13,195 bases of DNA from an uncultured Eubacterium sp. (lineage in GTDB: Bacteria > Bacillota_A > Clostridia > Lachnospirales > Lachnospiraceae): positions 1-13,195 of the forward strand of contig CAOKJJ010000146.1 in NCBI GenBank assembly GCA_948468465.1. Direction: 5' to 3'. Numbering within the stretch: position 1 is the first letter of the stretch; each line of letters opens with the position of its first letter. A program made the position numbers and the translations under genes. Positions 1 through 7,331 of this stretch are shown here, piece by piece. Below the pieces are notes generated by a model that ran no database searches, had not been told where the DNA came from, and worked only from the letters and a program-made list of their open reading frames with translations.

Positions 1-643
1 TCCGCACCCTGCTTCCGTAGGTTTCGATAAGCAGCGCCGTAATATCCCTTGCATAGTTCGTGCGGTTATCTACCATTGTCAACAAAATACCCTCAATCTC
101 CAGCTTCGGGTTGATCTGCCGCTTTACCTTGCCTATGGTCTTGATAAGCTGCTCCAATCCTTTCACGGGCAGGTATGCCGCCTGAACCGGAATGAGTATG
201 CTGTCGGCGCAGGCAAAGGCATTTATGGTAATCATTCCAAGCGAGGGCATACAGTCGATCAGAATATAATCGTATCCATCTTTTACCCTCTCCACATAAG
301 AGCGCAGCATGATCTCCCGGCTCATCACATTCACAAGGGAAACCTCCAGACCGGACAGCTCAATGTTCCCCGGCATCAAGTCAATGCCTTCCTCATGCTT
401 TAAGATACCGTAATTTGGTTCCATTTCTTCATCATTGATCACCTTTTCCAATACGTTCGCAAGAGTAACATCCAGCTTGTCCGGCTCCGTGAAGCCCAGG
501 CTTGCGGTCAAGCTACCCTGCGCATCCGCATCAATCACTAAAACTTTCTTTCCCTGTTTCGCAAGCCCGATCCCCAGGCTGCTCGTTGTGGTGGTCTTGC
601 CGACCCCGCCTTTCTGGTTTGCTATCGCTATCACTTTACACAT
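1..643 (-). CDS. ParA-family partition ATPase (N-terminal part; 3' end beyond the window)
   Basis: The frame opens with ATG at 643 and stays open to the left edge, giving about 214 residues, so the C-terminal part of a protein that is usually 250-275 residues long is missing. The deviant Walker A motif KGGVGKTT is at residues 11-18, IDADAQGS (Walker A') at about 38-44, and the Walker B region YILIDCMPSLG has its aspartate at about residue 130. ParA/Soj ATPases dimerise on ATP, bind DNA non-specifically and, with a ParB partner, move or stabilise plasmids and integrative elements. A ParB gene would be expected just beyond the left edge but cannot be seen. A good ribosome binding site (GGAGGA, 652-657) precedes the start. 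The DUF3970-type gene ends only 16 bp upstream, so the two are probably co-transcribed. A chromosomal Soj is less likely because the neighbours are mobile-element families. Confidence 0.93.
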   Translation of the reverse strand, partial: MCKVIAIANQKGGVGKTTTTSSLGIGLAKQGKKVLVIDADAQGSLTASLGFTEPDKLDVTLANVLEKVINDEEMEPNYGILKHEEGIDLMPGNIELSGLEVSLVNVMSREIMLRSYVERVKDGYDYILIDCMPSLGMITINAFACADSILIPVQAAYLPVKGLEQLIKTIGKVKRQINPKLEIEGILLTMVDNRTNYARDITALLIETYGSRVR

Positions 644-659
644 GGTTTTATTCCTCCGT

Positions 660-842
660 TTAGTTAGATTTTTCTTTGATGTTGGCTTTCTGCACTTCCA
701 CATAAGCCCGGTAATACCTGTTTGTACCCTTGTTCCGGTACAGCTCGGAAACTTCCGTCACAGCCACTTTGGGCTGTCTTTGCAGAATCTTCTCGAACCA
801 CTTAATATCATTCTTCGTTCCCATCAGTCGAATTTTCAGCAC
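660..842 (-). CDS. Small DUF3970-type protein of mobile elements (60 aa, GTG start)
   Basis: I place the start at the GTG at 840-842, not at the ATG 99 bp upstream (941). A GGAGAGG ribosome binding site lies just before this GTG, and the protein then begins VLKIRLMGTKNDIKWF, the usual opening of this family (recognised from memory). The extra N-terminal sequence from the upstream ATG is an arginine/serine-rich shadow of the DUF6075-type gene. The 60-residue product is basic and ends in a lysine-rich tail. Its first 35 bp overlap the end of the DUF6075-type frame, so translational coupling is likely. No function is known to me for the family. It recurs beside ParA, DUF6075 and conjugation genes in clostridial elements, so an accessory role in element biology is inference only. 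Confidence 0.8.
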   Translation of the reverse strand: MLKIRLMGTKNDIKWFEKILQRQPKVAVTEVSELYRNKGTNRYYRAYVEVQKANIKEKSN

Positions 843-1326
843 GTTTCCTCTCCATTTCTGCAAGGATCTCCTCAATAGACCGCTGTTTCTGGCAGTATTC
901 CGGGTAACGGAGCTTGATGCCCTGCCAGAAGTACATCGCATAGCCGCAGCAGAAAATATCGCTTACGGAATATCCCCTGCACTCGCCTATCTGCTCGTCC
1001 TTGCGCTTATAATCATCAATGCTTGGCGTTCCGTCCGTGTAAAGGTTAAAGGCAAGCCTTACCACCCGGACACTGCCGCTTGTCTGCCAGCCCTGGTGCA
1101 GGCACTCCGGCTTGATGAATCCGGACTTAATATCATAAATCTGGCTGAAATGGTTCCTCGTATCCTCTGAAATACCGAGAATGTAGATCAAAGCCTTGTG
1201 ATAGCAGTCCTGATACCTCGCCTGTTCCAGTTTCTCATAATAGAATCTTTCATGTTCCTCGTTTGCAAAAACCATGTGTGTGTTGTTGGCGCTCTGCGCC
1301 TCTGCTCTTAACGCTGTGTTGTTCAT
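808..1326 (-). CDS. DUF6075-type protein of mobile elements (172 aa)
   Basis: An N-terminal region containing EEHERFYYEKL is followed by the features I associate with DUF6075: a DCYHKALIYILGI segment (about residues 40-52), an arginine near TRNHFSQIYD, a GWQTSGSVRVVRLAFNLY block (about 79-96), and a C-terminal IKLRYPEYC stretch. The tail is charged (EEILAEMERKRAEN). No catalytic motif, signal peptide or membrane segment is visible, so it is probably cytoplasmic; the biochemical role is unknown. The ATG at 1326 has an excellent ribosome binding site (AGGAGG, 1334-1339) at 7 bp. It is the first gene of a minus-strand operon followed by the DUF3970-type gene and parA. Two AGGACT/AGTCCT dyads lie 35-81 bp upstream of the start codon and may control the operon. 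Family assignment is from memory of conserved blocks, not a search. Confidence 0.8.
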   Translation of the reverse strand: MNNTALRAEAQSANNTHMVFANEEHERFYYEKLEQARYQDCYHKALIYILGISEDTRNHFSQIYDIKSGFIKPECLHQGWQTSGSVRVVRLAFNLYTDGTPSIDDYKRKDEQIGECRGYSVSDIFCCGYAMYFWQGIKLRYPEYCQKQRSIEEILAEMERKRAENSTDGNEE

Positions 1327-1360
1327 GTGTGAACCTCCTTAAATTATTTTTTGCATATAA

Positions 1361-1377
1361 AAAGGACTAAGTCCTTT
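1361..1377. promoter_or_regulatory. Operator-like dyad 1 (AAAGGACT-A-AGTCCTTT)
   Basis: This is a perfect 8-bp inverted repeat around one central base, located 22 bp upstream of the ribosome binding site of the DUF6075-type gene. The AT-rich stretch between dyad and ribosome binding site is the likely place for the operon's -10 element, although no textbook promoter stands out. A second, near-identical dyad is centred exactly 30 bp away. The arrangement suits a dimeric repressor bound twice on the same face of the helix. The AGGACT/AGTCCT half-site reminds me of sites for Rrf2-family regulators, but that is recollection, not proof. Confidence 0.5.
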
Positions 1378-1390
1378 AAAGCCATAGCTT

Positions 1391-1407
1391 TTAGGATTTA
1401 GTCCTAA
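1391..1407. promoter_or_regulatory. Operator-like dyad 2 (TTAGGA-TTTAG-TCCTAA)
   Basis: This is a 6-bp perfect inverted repeat whose 13-bp core AGGATTTAGTCCT matches the core of the first dyad (AGGACTAAGTCCT) at 11 of 13 positions. Its centre (1399) is 30 bp, close to three helical turns, from the centre of dyad 1 (1369). It is upstream of the minus-strand mobile-element operon and reads as the second binding site of one regulator. Confidence 0.5.
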
Positions 1408-1416
1408 TCGAGAGAA

Positions 1417-1435
1417 TGTATCTTTTTCAGATACA
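1417..1435. repeat. Short hairpin (TGTATCT / AGATACA)
   Basis: The arms at 1417-1423 and 1429-1435 are perfectly complementary over 7 bp around a 5-base loop (TTTTC). It directly abuts the next hairpin. It has no T-tract on either side, so it is not a standard terminator. Its role is unknown. Confidence 0.4.
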
Positions 1436-1463
1436 CGAAAGGGAAGCCAAAGCCTCCCTTTCG
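1436..1463. terminator. GC-containing hairpin in the junction region, possible weak terminator
   Basis: The arms at 1436-1444 (CGAAAGGGA) and 1455-1463 (TCCCTTTCG) pair perfectly over 9 bp, with a 10-base loop. No U-rich run follows on either strand, so intrinsic termination would be weak. It is the first strong stem met by transcripts leaving ppdK and could limit read-through into the mobile-element operon. It may equally be part of the terminal structure of the element. Confidence 0.3.
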
Positions 1464-1467
1464 ATAA

Positions 1468-1598
1468 TTATATATAGATTTTGCAAATAATATCTTTAAA
1501 TCGGTTCGCCTTTGTATACTCGGAATGATGTTTCATGTACTCCTGCACATCTTTCCTTGTAATAACAAGCGTTGTGAAGTAAAAATATTTGCGTTCCT
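1468..1598 (-). pseudogene. Start-less coding-like remnant abutting the 3' end of ppdK
   Basis: In a different frame from ppdK there are about 43 stop-free codons immediately after the ppdK stop, ending in TAA at 1468-1470. The peptide has a normal protein composition (FYFTTLVITRKDVQEYMKHH, then SEYTKANRFKDIICKIYI). The frame extends upstream into ppdK only as a GC-rich shadow and meets a stop there before any ATG, GTG or TTG, so no usable start exists. I read it as the 3' piece of a gene cut or separated from its start when the mobile element joined the chromosome. In the circular element it could be read from across the joint. A chance open frame is the alternative. I do not recognise the family. 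Confidence 0.35.
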
Positions 1599-4232
1599 CT
1601 ATTTTCCTACATTGGCAATCGCCGCCTGCGCCGCCGCCAATCTGGCAATCGGAACACGGAACGGTGAACAGGATACATAATCCAGCCCAATCTTATGGCA
1701 GAACTCAACCGAAGAAGGATCTCCGCCATGTTCTCCGCAGATACCTACATGCAGCTTGTTATTCACTGGCTTGCCAAGCTTAATCGCTGTTTCCATCAGC
1801 TTGCCGACACCTGTCTGATCCAGTTTTGCAAATGGATCATTTTCAAAAATCTTAGCGTCATAGTAAGCATCCAGGAACTTACCGGAGTCATCACGGGAGA
1901 ACCCGAATGTCATCTGTGTTAAGTCGTTGGTGCCGAAGCAGAAGAAATCAGCTTCTGTTGCGATCTCGTCAGCGGTAAGGGCTGCTCTTGGGATTTCAAT
2001 CATGGTACCTACTTCATATTCTAATTTTACGCCTGCTGCCGCAATTTCAGCGTCTGCTGTTTCTACAACGACTTTCTTTACGTTCTTTAACTCTTTGATG
2101 TCGCAGATTAACGGAATCATGATTTCCGGTTTTACAGTCCAGTCAGCATGTGCTTTCTGTACGTTGATTGCAGCGCGGATGACAGCTTTTGTCTGCATCT
2201 TTGCGATTTCCGGATAAGTTACCGCAAGACGGCAGCCGCGATGGCCCATCATTGGGTTGAACTCATGCAGAGAGTCAATTAAAGTCTTGATCTCGTCTAC
2301 GGATTTGTTCTGTGCTTTTGCAAGTTTTTCGATATCTTCTTCTTCAGTAGGAACGAACTCATGCAGAGGCGGATCCAGGAAACGGATGGTTACCGGGCAT
2401 CCTTCCAAAGCTTCGTATAATTTTTCGAAATCTCCCTGCTGATACGGAAGGATCTTATCAAGTGCTGCTTCTCTTTCTTCTACAGTATCTGCACAGATCA
2501 TTTCACGGAATGCTGCGATTCTGTCTTCTTCGAAGAACATATGCTCTGTACGGCAAAGGCCGATGCCTTCTGCGCCGAGCTCGCGGGCTTTCTTTGCGTC
2601 TGCTGGTGTATCTGCGTTTGTACGTACTTTTAATCTTCTGTATTTATCCGCCCAATCCATAATTCTGCCGAATTCGCCGGCAATTGTAGCGTCTACGGTC
2701 TTAATTTCACCGTCGTAAATATTTCCGGTAGAACCGTCGATGGAGATAAAATCTCCTTCATGGTATTCTTTGCCGGCAAGTGTAAATCTCTTGTTTTCTT
2801 CATCCATGGCAATGTCGCCGCATCCGGATACACAGCAGGTACCCATGCCGCGTGCAACTACGGCTGCGTGAGATGTCATACCGCCGCGAACTGTTAAGAT
2901 ACCTTGAGATGCTTTCATGCCTGTGATGTCCTCAGGAGATGTCTCCAGACGTACAAGCACGACTTTTTCCCCTCTGTCATGCCATTCTACCGCATCTTCC
3001 GCGGAGAATACGATTTTGCCGCAGGCAGCGCCAGGAGATGCGCCAAGGCCTTTGCCTACCGGAGTTGCAGCCTTGATGGCAGCAGCGTCGAACTGCGGAT
3101 GCAGTAAGGTATCCAGGTTACGAGGATCAATCATTGCCACTGCTTCTTCTTCTGTTCTCATGCCTTCGTCTACAAGGTCGCATGCGATCTTTAAAGCAGC
3201 CTGTGCGGTTCTCTTGCCGTTTCTTGTCTGAAGCATGTACAGTTTTTTGTTTTCAACTGTAAATTCCATATCCTGCATGTCTCTGTAGTGGTCTTCCAGC
3301 TTTTTGCATACAGCGGTAAATTCTTTGAATGCTTCCGGGAATTCCTCTTCCATTTTAGCGATCGGCATTGGTGTACGTACGCCTGCAACTACGTCTTCGC
3401 CCTGTGCGTTTACAAGGAATTCACCCATCAGTTTTCTTTCGCCTGTTGCCGGGTCACGCGTAAATGCAACGCCTGTACCGCAGTCGTCGCCCATGTTGCC
3501 AAATGCCATAGACTGTACGTTTACAGCAGTACCCCAGGAATAAGGAATGTCGTTGTCACGACGGTATACGTTTGCACGAGGGTTGTCCCAGGAACGGAAT
3601 ACAGCCTTGATCGCGCCCATCAGCTGTTCCTTCGGATCATCCGGGAAGTCAGAGCCGATTTTTGATTTGTATTCATTTTTGAACTGTGTAGCTAATTCTT
3701 TTAAGTCGTCCGCGGTCAGGTCTACGTCATAAGTAACGCCTTTTTTCTCTTTCATTTCATCAATGAGCTGTTCGAAGTATTTTTTGCCAACTTCCATAAC
3801 AACGTCAGAGTACATCTGGATAAATCTGCGGTAGCAGTCCCATGCCCAGCGCGCGTTGCCGGATTTTTCAGCGATAACTTCCACAACTGTCTCATTCAGG
3901 CCCAGGTTTAAGATCGTGTCCATCATACCAGGCATAGAAGCTCTGGCACCGGAACGTACGGATACAAGAAGCGGATTTTCTTTGTCACCGAATTTCTTGC
4001 CGGTGATCTCTTCCATCTTTACAATGTACTCATTGATCTGACCCTGAATTTCTTCGTTGATCTCACGGCCGTCTTCATAATACTGTGTACATGCTTCCGT
4101 TGTGATGGTAAAGCCCTGCGGAACCGGAAGTCCGAGGTTTGTCATCTCTGCCAGGTTTGCACCTTTGCCGCCAAGCAGCTCACGCATGTCTGCTTTTCCT
4201 TCGCTGAACAAATATACCCATTTGTTTGCCAT
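1599..4232 (-). CDS. ppdK: Pyruvate, phosphate dikinase
   Basis: PPDK reversibly converts pyruvate, ATP and Pi into PEP, AMP and PPi in the cytoplasm; anaerobes also run it in the ATP-forming direction. The 877-residue length fits bacterial PPDK, which is near 875. The N-terminal nucleotide-binding domain starts with GGKGANLAEMTNLGLPVPQG (residues 21-40) and carries RSGARASMPGMMDT (about 93-106). The central phosphohistidine domain holds GGMTSHAAVVARG, placing the catalytic His at residue 455 and the regulatory-type Thr at 453. The C-terminal PEP/pyruvate domain contains FGTNDLTQMTFGFSRDD (766-782) and GICGEHGGD with the active-site Cys at about 832. The ATG at 4232 has an AGGAGG site at 4241-4246. 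A promoter-like site lies in the gap after glyS. No terminator follows the stop, because the mobile-element junction begins there. Nothing in the protein appears damaged. Confidence 0.98.
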   Translation of the reverse strand: MANKWVYLFSEGKADMRELLGGKGANLAEMTNLGLPVPQGFTITTEACTQYYEDGREINEEIQGQINEYIVKMEEITGKKFGDKENPLLVSVRSGARASMPGMMDTILNLGLNETVVEVIAEKSGNARWAWDCYRRFIQMYSDVVMEVGKKYFEQLIDEMKEKKGVTYDVDLTADDLKELATQFKNEYKSKIGSDFPDDPKEQLMGAIKAVFRSWDNPRANVYRRDNDIPYSWGTAVNVQSMAFGNMGDDCGTGVAFTRDPATGERKLMGEFLVNAQGEDVVAGVRTPMPIAKMEEEFPEAFKEFTAVCKKLEDHYRDMQDMEFTVENKKLYMLQTRNGKRTAQAALKIACDLVDEGMRTEEEAVAMIDPRNLDTLLHPQFDAAAIKAATPVGKGLGASPGAACGKIVFSAEDAVEWHDRGEKVVLVRLETSPEDITGMKASQGILTVRGGMTSHAAVVARGMGTCCVSGCGDIAMDEENKRFTLAGKEYHEGDFISIDGSTGNIYDGEIKTVDATIAGEFGRIMDWADKYRRLKVRTNADTPADAKKARELGAEGIGLCRTEHMFFEEDRIAAFREMICADTVEEREAALDKILPYQQGDFEKLYEALEGCPVTIRFLDPPLHEFVPTEEEDIEKLAKAQNKSVDEIKTLIDSLHEFNPMMGHRGCRLAVTYPEIAKMQTKAVIRAAINVQKAHADWTVKPEIMIPLICDIKELKNVKKVVVETADAEIAAAGVKLEYEVGTMIEIPRAALTADEIATEADFFCFGTNDLTQMTFGFSRDDSGKFLDAYYDAKIFENDPFAKLDQTGVGKLMETAIKLGKPVNNKLHVGICGEHGGDPSSVEFCHKIGLDYVSCSPFRVPIARLAAAQAAIANVGK

Positions 4233-4355
4233 TTGCTAATTCCTCCTAAATAATACTTTAGTTGATTATTTTTTTGTGAATTTTATACAGACAGGCTTGT
4301 CCGAATTCCATTCACATTGTTAACTTTATCTGCGCGGTTCTATACGCACACATCT

Positions 4356-4383
4356 ATTTTAACATATTTTTCCACATACGCAA
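4356..4383 (-). promoter_or_regulatory. Probable sigma-A-type promoter of ppdK
   Basis: On the minus strand TTGCGT (4378-4383) and TAAAAT (4356-4361) are separated by 16 bp, and a TG one base before the -10 gives an extended -10. Transcription would start near 4349, leaving a leader of about 115 nt before ppdK. The leader shows only small dyads and no riboswitch that I can recognise. Confidence 0.55.
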
Positions 4384-4416
4384 CAACTTTTTTCCAAAAT
4401 ATATCGGAAAATCGTA

Positions 4417-5814
4417 TCAAAAATCAAATTTATCTGCAAAATATGCGTCCAGATCATCAATCGCGACACGCTCCTGCTCCATGGAATCGCGGAAACGGAC
4501 CGTAACCGCATGGTCCTGTTCGGAATCAAAGTCGTAAGTAACACAGAACGGTGTGCCAATCTCATCCTGGCGGCGGTATCTTTTGCCGATATTGCCGCGG
4601 TCGTCAAATTCGCAGTTATATTTTTTTGACAGTTTGGCAAACACTTGTTCCGCTCCTTCATTCAGCTTCTTGGACAGCGGCAGCACGCCGATTTTAACCG
4701 GGGCAAGCGCCGGATGGAAATGAAGCACGGTGCGCATATCCGGCTTTTCTTCTGTTCCGATATTTTCCTCATCATAAGCCGCGCATAAAAACGCGAGTAC
4801 CACACGGTCTGCACCGAGCGATGGTTCAATGACGTATGGCACATACTTTTCATTTTTCGTATCGTCAAAATAAGAAAGATCCTGTCCGGACGTATTTTGA
4901 TGCTGTGTCAGGTCATAATCTGTCCGGTCTGCAATGCCCCACAGCTCGCCCCAGCCAAATGGGAACAAAAATTCAAAGTCCGTCGTTGCTTTGCTGTAAA
5001 ACGCCAGTTCCGCCGGATCATGGTCTCTTAACCGCAGCTCTTCTTCTTTCATTCCCAGGCTTAACAGCCAGTCGCGGCAGAAGCTGCGCCAATAATTAAA
5101 CCATTCCAGATCAGTGCCTGGTTCGCAGAAAAATTCCAGCTCCATCTGCTCAAACTCTCTCGTACGGAACGTAAAATTGCCTGGCGTAATTTCATTTCGG
5201 AAAGATTTTCCGATCTGAGCGATGCCAAACGGTATTTTCTTTCTGGATGTCCGCTGGACGTTTTTAAAATTCACAAAAATGCCCTGTGCCGTTTCCGGCC
5301 TTAAGTATACCGTATTCTTGGCATCCTCGGTAACACCCTGAAAGGTCTTAAACATCAGGTTAAACTGACGGATATCTGTAAAATTGTGTTTCCCGCAGCT
5401 TGGGCAGGTTACCTGATGCTCTTCGATAAAGCTTACCATTGCTTCATTCGACCAGCCGTCCACGCTTTCTTCCAGCGTAATGTCATGCTCTGCGGCATAA
5501 TCTTCAATAATTTTATCTGCGCGGAATCTTTCGTGACATTCCTTACAGTCCATTAACGGATCGGAAAAACCTCCGAGATGGCCGGAAGCTACCCACGTCT
5601 GCGGATTCATTAAAATCGCGCAGTCCACTCCGACGTTATATGAATTTTCCTGCACAAATTTCTGCCACCACGCCTTTTTTACGTTGTTTTTCAGCTCCAC
5701 GCCAAGATTGCCATAGTCCCATGTATTTGCCAGGCCGCCGTAAATCTCTGAGCCTGGATATACAAAACCTCTGGCTTTTGCCAATGCGACAATCTTTTCC
5801 ATTGATTTTTCCAT
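4417..5814 (-). CDS. glyS: Glycine--tRNA ligase (class II, dimeric type)
   Basis: This cytoplasmic enzyme charges tRNA-Gly with glycine using ATP. I start it at the ATG at 5814 ([17 protein letters not shown], 465 residues) because GGGAGGA at 5822-5828 sits 7 bp upstream. The longer frame to 5895 overlaps the preceding gene, and the next ATG at 5802 is too far from the site. Two CxxC pairs (C90/C93 and C137/C140) look like the zinc knuckle of this type. Class II motif 2 spans about residues 205-232 ([20 protein letters not shown]). [19 protein letters not shown] and EPSLGADR (motif 3) follow. The anticodon-binding domain starts near [15 protein letters not shown]. This is the single-chain, eukaryote/archaea-like enzyme found in Clostridia and Bacillales relatives, not the alpha2beta2 GlyQ/GlyS enzyme. 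It follows the lipoprotein gene by 31 bp and is probably co-transcribed. No T-box leader is visible. Confidence 0.97.
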   Translation of the reverse strand: MEKSMEKIVALAKARGFVYPGSEIYGGLANTWDYGNLGVELKNNVKKAWWQKFVQENSYNVGVDCAILMNPQTWVASGHLGGFSDPLMDCKECHERFRADKIIEDYAAEHDITLEESVDGWSNEAMVSFIEEHQVTCPSCGKHNFTDIRQFNLMFKTFQGVTEDAKNTVYLRPETAQGIFVNFKNVQRTSRKKIPFGIAQIGKSFRNEITPGNFTFRTREFEQMELEFFCEPGTDLEWFNYWRSFCRDWLLSLGMKEEELRLRDHDPAELAFYSKATTDFEFLFPFGWGELWGIADRTDYDLTQHQNTSGQDLSYFDDTKNEKYVPYVIEPSLGADRVVLAFLCAAYDEENIGTEEKPDMRTVLHFHPALAPVKIGVLPLSKKLNEGAEQVFAKLSKKYNCEFDDRGNIGKRYRRQDEIGTPFCVTYDFDSEQDHAVTVRFRDSMEQERVAIDDLDAYFADKFDF

Positions 5815-5845
5815 TCCTTTTTCCTCCCTATTTTTATTTCTGGAA

Positions 5846-6475
5846 TTATTTATACAAAATATAAGCCGGCTGCGCATTCGCGTCTTCGACATCATAATGC
5901 ACCCGTACCGTATTTTTACCGGATACTTCCGCGTTTCCTAAAGATACGCACTGTATTTCCCCGTCTATCCGTACAACCGTCTCTTCACCGATCACCACTA
6001 CTTTGACCTCTTCATCTTCCAGCAGTTCTTTGACATCCATGCTGCCGGCCGCACTGCCCTCTTCCACCTTCACAAAGTCCTGGTCAAACGCATAGCCTTC
6101 CTGCTGCGCCTGGGACACATTTCCCGCAAACATTTCAACTTCATTAAACAGCGCATAGTCAATATAGGTTGCATAATTCAAATATAGCTGTGCCGTAACG
6201 CCTTCTTCTTTTGACGATTCGGTCTGAAACTTCTGAAGCTCCAGGCTTCCGTCTCCATTCGATTCCACATAACTTTCAATGGACTCCGTAATATACGCTT
6301 CCAGTTCTTCCTCATCATAATAATCTTCATTAAAATCCTCGATATCAGCGCCGATTACGTTTCCGTCTTTCGTAATATAAACCGTACTCTCATCAGCTTC
6401 AAATGAAGTCCCACAGGCCGTGGTCATGCCGGCTGCCGCCAAAACAAGCAGCGCTGCATACAGCTTCCGTCTCAT
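5846..6475 (-). CDS. Acidic secreted lipoprotein of unknown function
   Basis: The 209-residue product begins [21 protein letters not shown]: a basic n-region, a hydrophobic core and a TTAC lipobox, with Cys21 as the expected lipid-anchored residue. It should therefore be tethered to the outer face of the membrane. The mature part is markedly acidic (for example [15 protein letters not shown] at about 48-62), contains no known catalytic motif, and has beta-rich segments towards the C-terminus ([16 protein letters not shown]). Only one further Cys is present (in EIQCVSLG), so no disulphide network is suggested. The ATG at 6475 has GAGGAGG at 6484-6490. The gene has its own promoter-like site (6552-6580) and precedes glyS by 31 bp. 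I do not recognise the family; placement between recO and glyS gives no clear functional clue. Confidence 0.85.
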   Translation of the reverse strand: MRRKLYAALLVLAAAGMTTACGTSFEADESTVYITKDGNVIGADIEDFNEDYYDEEELEAYITESIESYVESNGDGSLELQKFQTESSKEEGVTAQLYLNYATYIDYALFNEVEMFAGNVSQAQQEGYAFDQDFVKVEEGSAAGSMDVKELLEDEEVKVVVIGEETVVRIDGEIQCVSLGNAEVSGKNTVRVHYDVEDANAQPAYILYK

Positions 6476-6523
6476 AGCTATTGCCTCCTCTGTTGTTCTA
6501 TACAGTTCGTTTTATCATCTGCC

Positions 6524-6546
6524 CGCGCATATCCATATTCGCGCAT
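6524..6546. repeat. Paired CGCGCAT direct repeats at the predicted start site
   Basis: CGCGCAT occurs at 6524-6530 and 6540-6546, 16 bp apart. The two CGCG cores (6524-6527 and 6540-6543) are also self-complementary and could close a small hairpin around ATATGGATAT on the minus strand. They lie just downstream of the -10 of the lipoprotein promoter, over the predicted transcription start, which is where an operator or leader hairpin would act. This is a weak call based on position. Confidence 0.3.
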
Positions 6547-6551
6547 GGATT

Positions 6552-6580
6552 ATTCTAACAGAAAAAATTCATTATGACAA
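6552..6580 (-). promoter_or_regulatory. Strong sigma-A-type promoter before the lipoprotein-glyS pair
   Basis: The minus strand carries TTGTCA (6575-6580), a 17-bp spacer and TAGAAT (6552-6557), with TG one base upstream of the -10. This is close to consensus and sits in the 115-bp gap between recO and the lipoprotein gene. The transcript would start near 6545 and include the lipoprotein gene and glyS. Confidence 0.7.
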
Positions 6581-6590
6581 CCTTTACTTT

Positions 6591-7331
6591 TTATTGATGA
6601 ATGCCAAGCATTTCTTCAGATTTAAATTTGTGGTCCAGATACTGCTTTATGTATCCTGCTACAATCTCCTCCAGCTGTCCGAGCACTTGTTCGGATAACA
6701 TAAATGTATACAGCTTTTGATAAGGCGCCGTCATAATATACTGCAGTGCGTACAGCGTCGAGGCGTCTAAGGGCACTGCATATTCTCCTTTTAAACAGTC
6801 GGGGCAGAGCGCTCCGTGGCATTTGATGGAAAAATAATACAGTTCCTGCTTTCTGCCGCACTTTGCACACGAAAATACATCCGGATATTCTCCGGACAGC
6901 ACAAGGACGCGCAGTTCATAAATTCTGCGTACAAGACGTTTGTCAAGCGCAGGCTTTAGCAAAGCTTTTAATGTCACATACAATAAATTCAAAAAATCCG
7001 TTCCGTCCATATTTTCCTGTGTATAATAGGACGCCATTTCCAAAAAGTAAAAGCCATAGTATGCCGCGTCCGGCTCCTGCGTAAGCTCCCTGAAATAATG
7101 AGAGATGGAAACCTTAGCCACATTATAAGAGCTTTTTCCTTCATATACTTCAAAACTTCCGAAAGAAAAGGGATTCGACGCAGCCAGAAACGCACTGTTC
7201 GGACGTCTGGCGCCGCGTACAAACGCTGCGATCTTTCCTCTTTCCTTTGTCAGAATCTGAATTCTTTTGTCATAATCACCGACAGGCATTGCCGACAGCA
7301 CCATGCCTGTCAGTTCGATCGTCTGTCTCAT
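6591..7331 (-). CDS. recO: DNA repair protein RecO
   Basis: RecO works with RecR and RecF to load RecA on SSB-covered DNA during recombinational repair and single-strand annealing. The N-terminal OB-fold region opens with RQTIELTGMVLSAMPVGDYDKRI and continues to about residue 80, including FVRGARRP (37-44). The helical C-terminal part holds a zinc-finger-like cluster, CAKC at 155-158 and CPDC at 176-179, typical of many Firmicute RecO proteins. At 246 residues the length is normal. The start at 7331 matches the family N-terminus but has only a weak ribosome binding site. The start lies 56 bp inside the end of the YqzL-like gene, which suggests translational coupling. A new promoter follows it, before the lipoprotein gene. 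Confidence 0.95.
   Translation of the reverse strand: MRQTIELTGMVLSAMPVGDYDKRIQILTKERGKIAAFVRGARRPNSAFLAASNPFSFGSFEVYEGKSSYNVAKVSISHYFRELTQEPDAAYYGFYFLEMASYYTQENMDGTDFLNLLYVTLKALLKPALDKRLVRRIYELRVLVLSGEYPDVFSCAKCGRKQELYYFSIKCHGALCPDCLKGEYAVPLDASTLYALQYIMTAPYQKLYTFMLSEQVLGQLEEIVAGYIKQYLDHKFKSEEMLGIHQ

Noticed and set aside
843..941. N-terminal extension of the DUF3970-type gene to the ATG at 941
   Set aside because: The extra 33 residues are an Arg/Ser-rich shadow of the DUF6075 gene, and the family N-terminus begins at the GTG at 842, which has GGAGAGG just upstream.
730..1170. Plus-strand frame of 146 codons across the DUF6075 and DUF3970 genes
   Set aside because: It is antisense to two genes with good ribosome binding sites and family matches. 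Its own start has no such site.
4233..4416. Terminator for glyS in the gap before ppdK
   Set aside because: The best stem, TTTTCC/GGAAAA, is AT-rich with a 10-base loop and has no T-tract, so it is not a credible terminator.
5815..5895. Longer glyS start at 5895
   Set aside because: It would overlap the lipoprotein gene and add 27 residues with no match to the synthetase. The ATG at 5814 has the correct ribosome binding site.
5815..6590. T-box riboswitch controlling glyS
   Set aside because: No room exists in the 31-bp gap before glyS, and the 115-bp leader before the lipoprotein gene lacks T-box-like sequence or a terminator/antiterminator pair.
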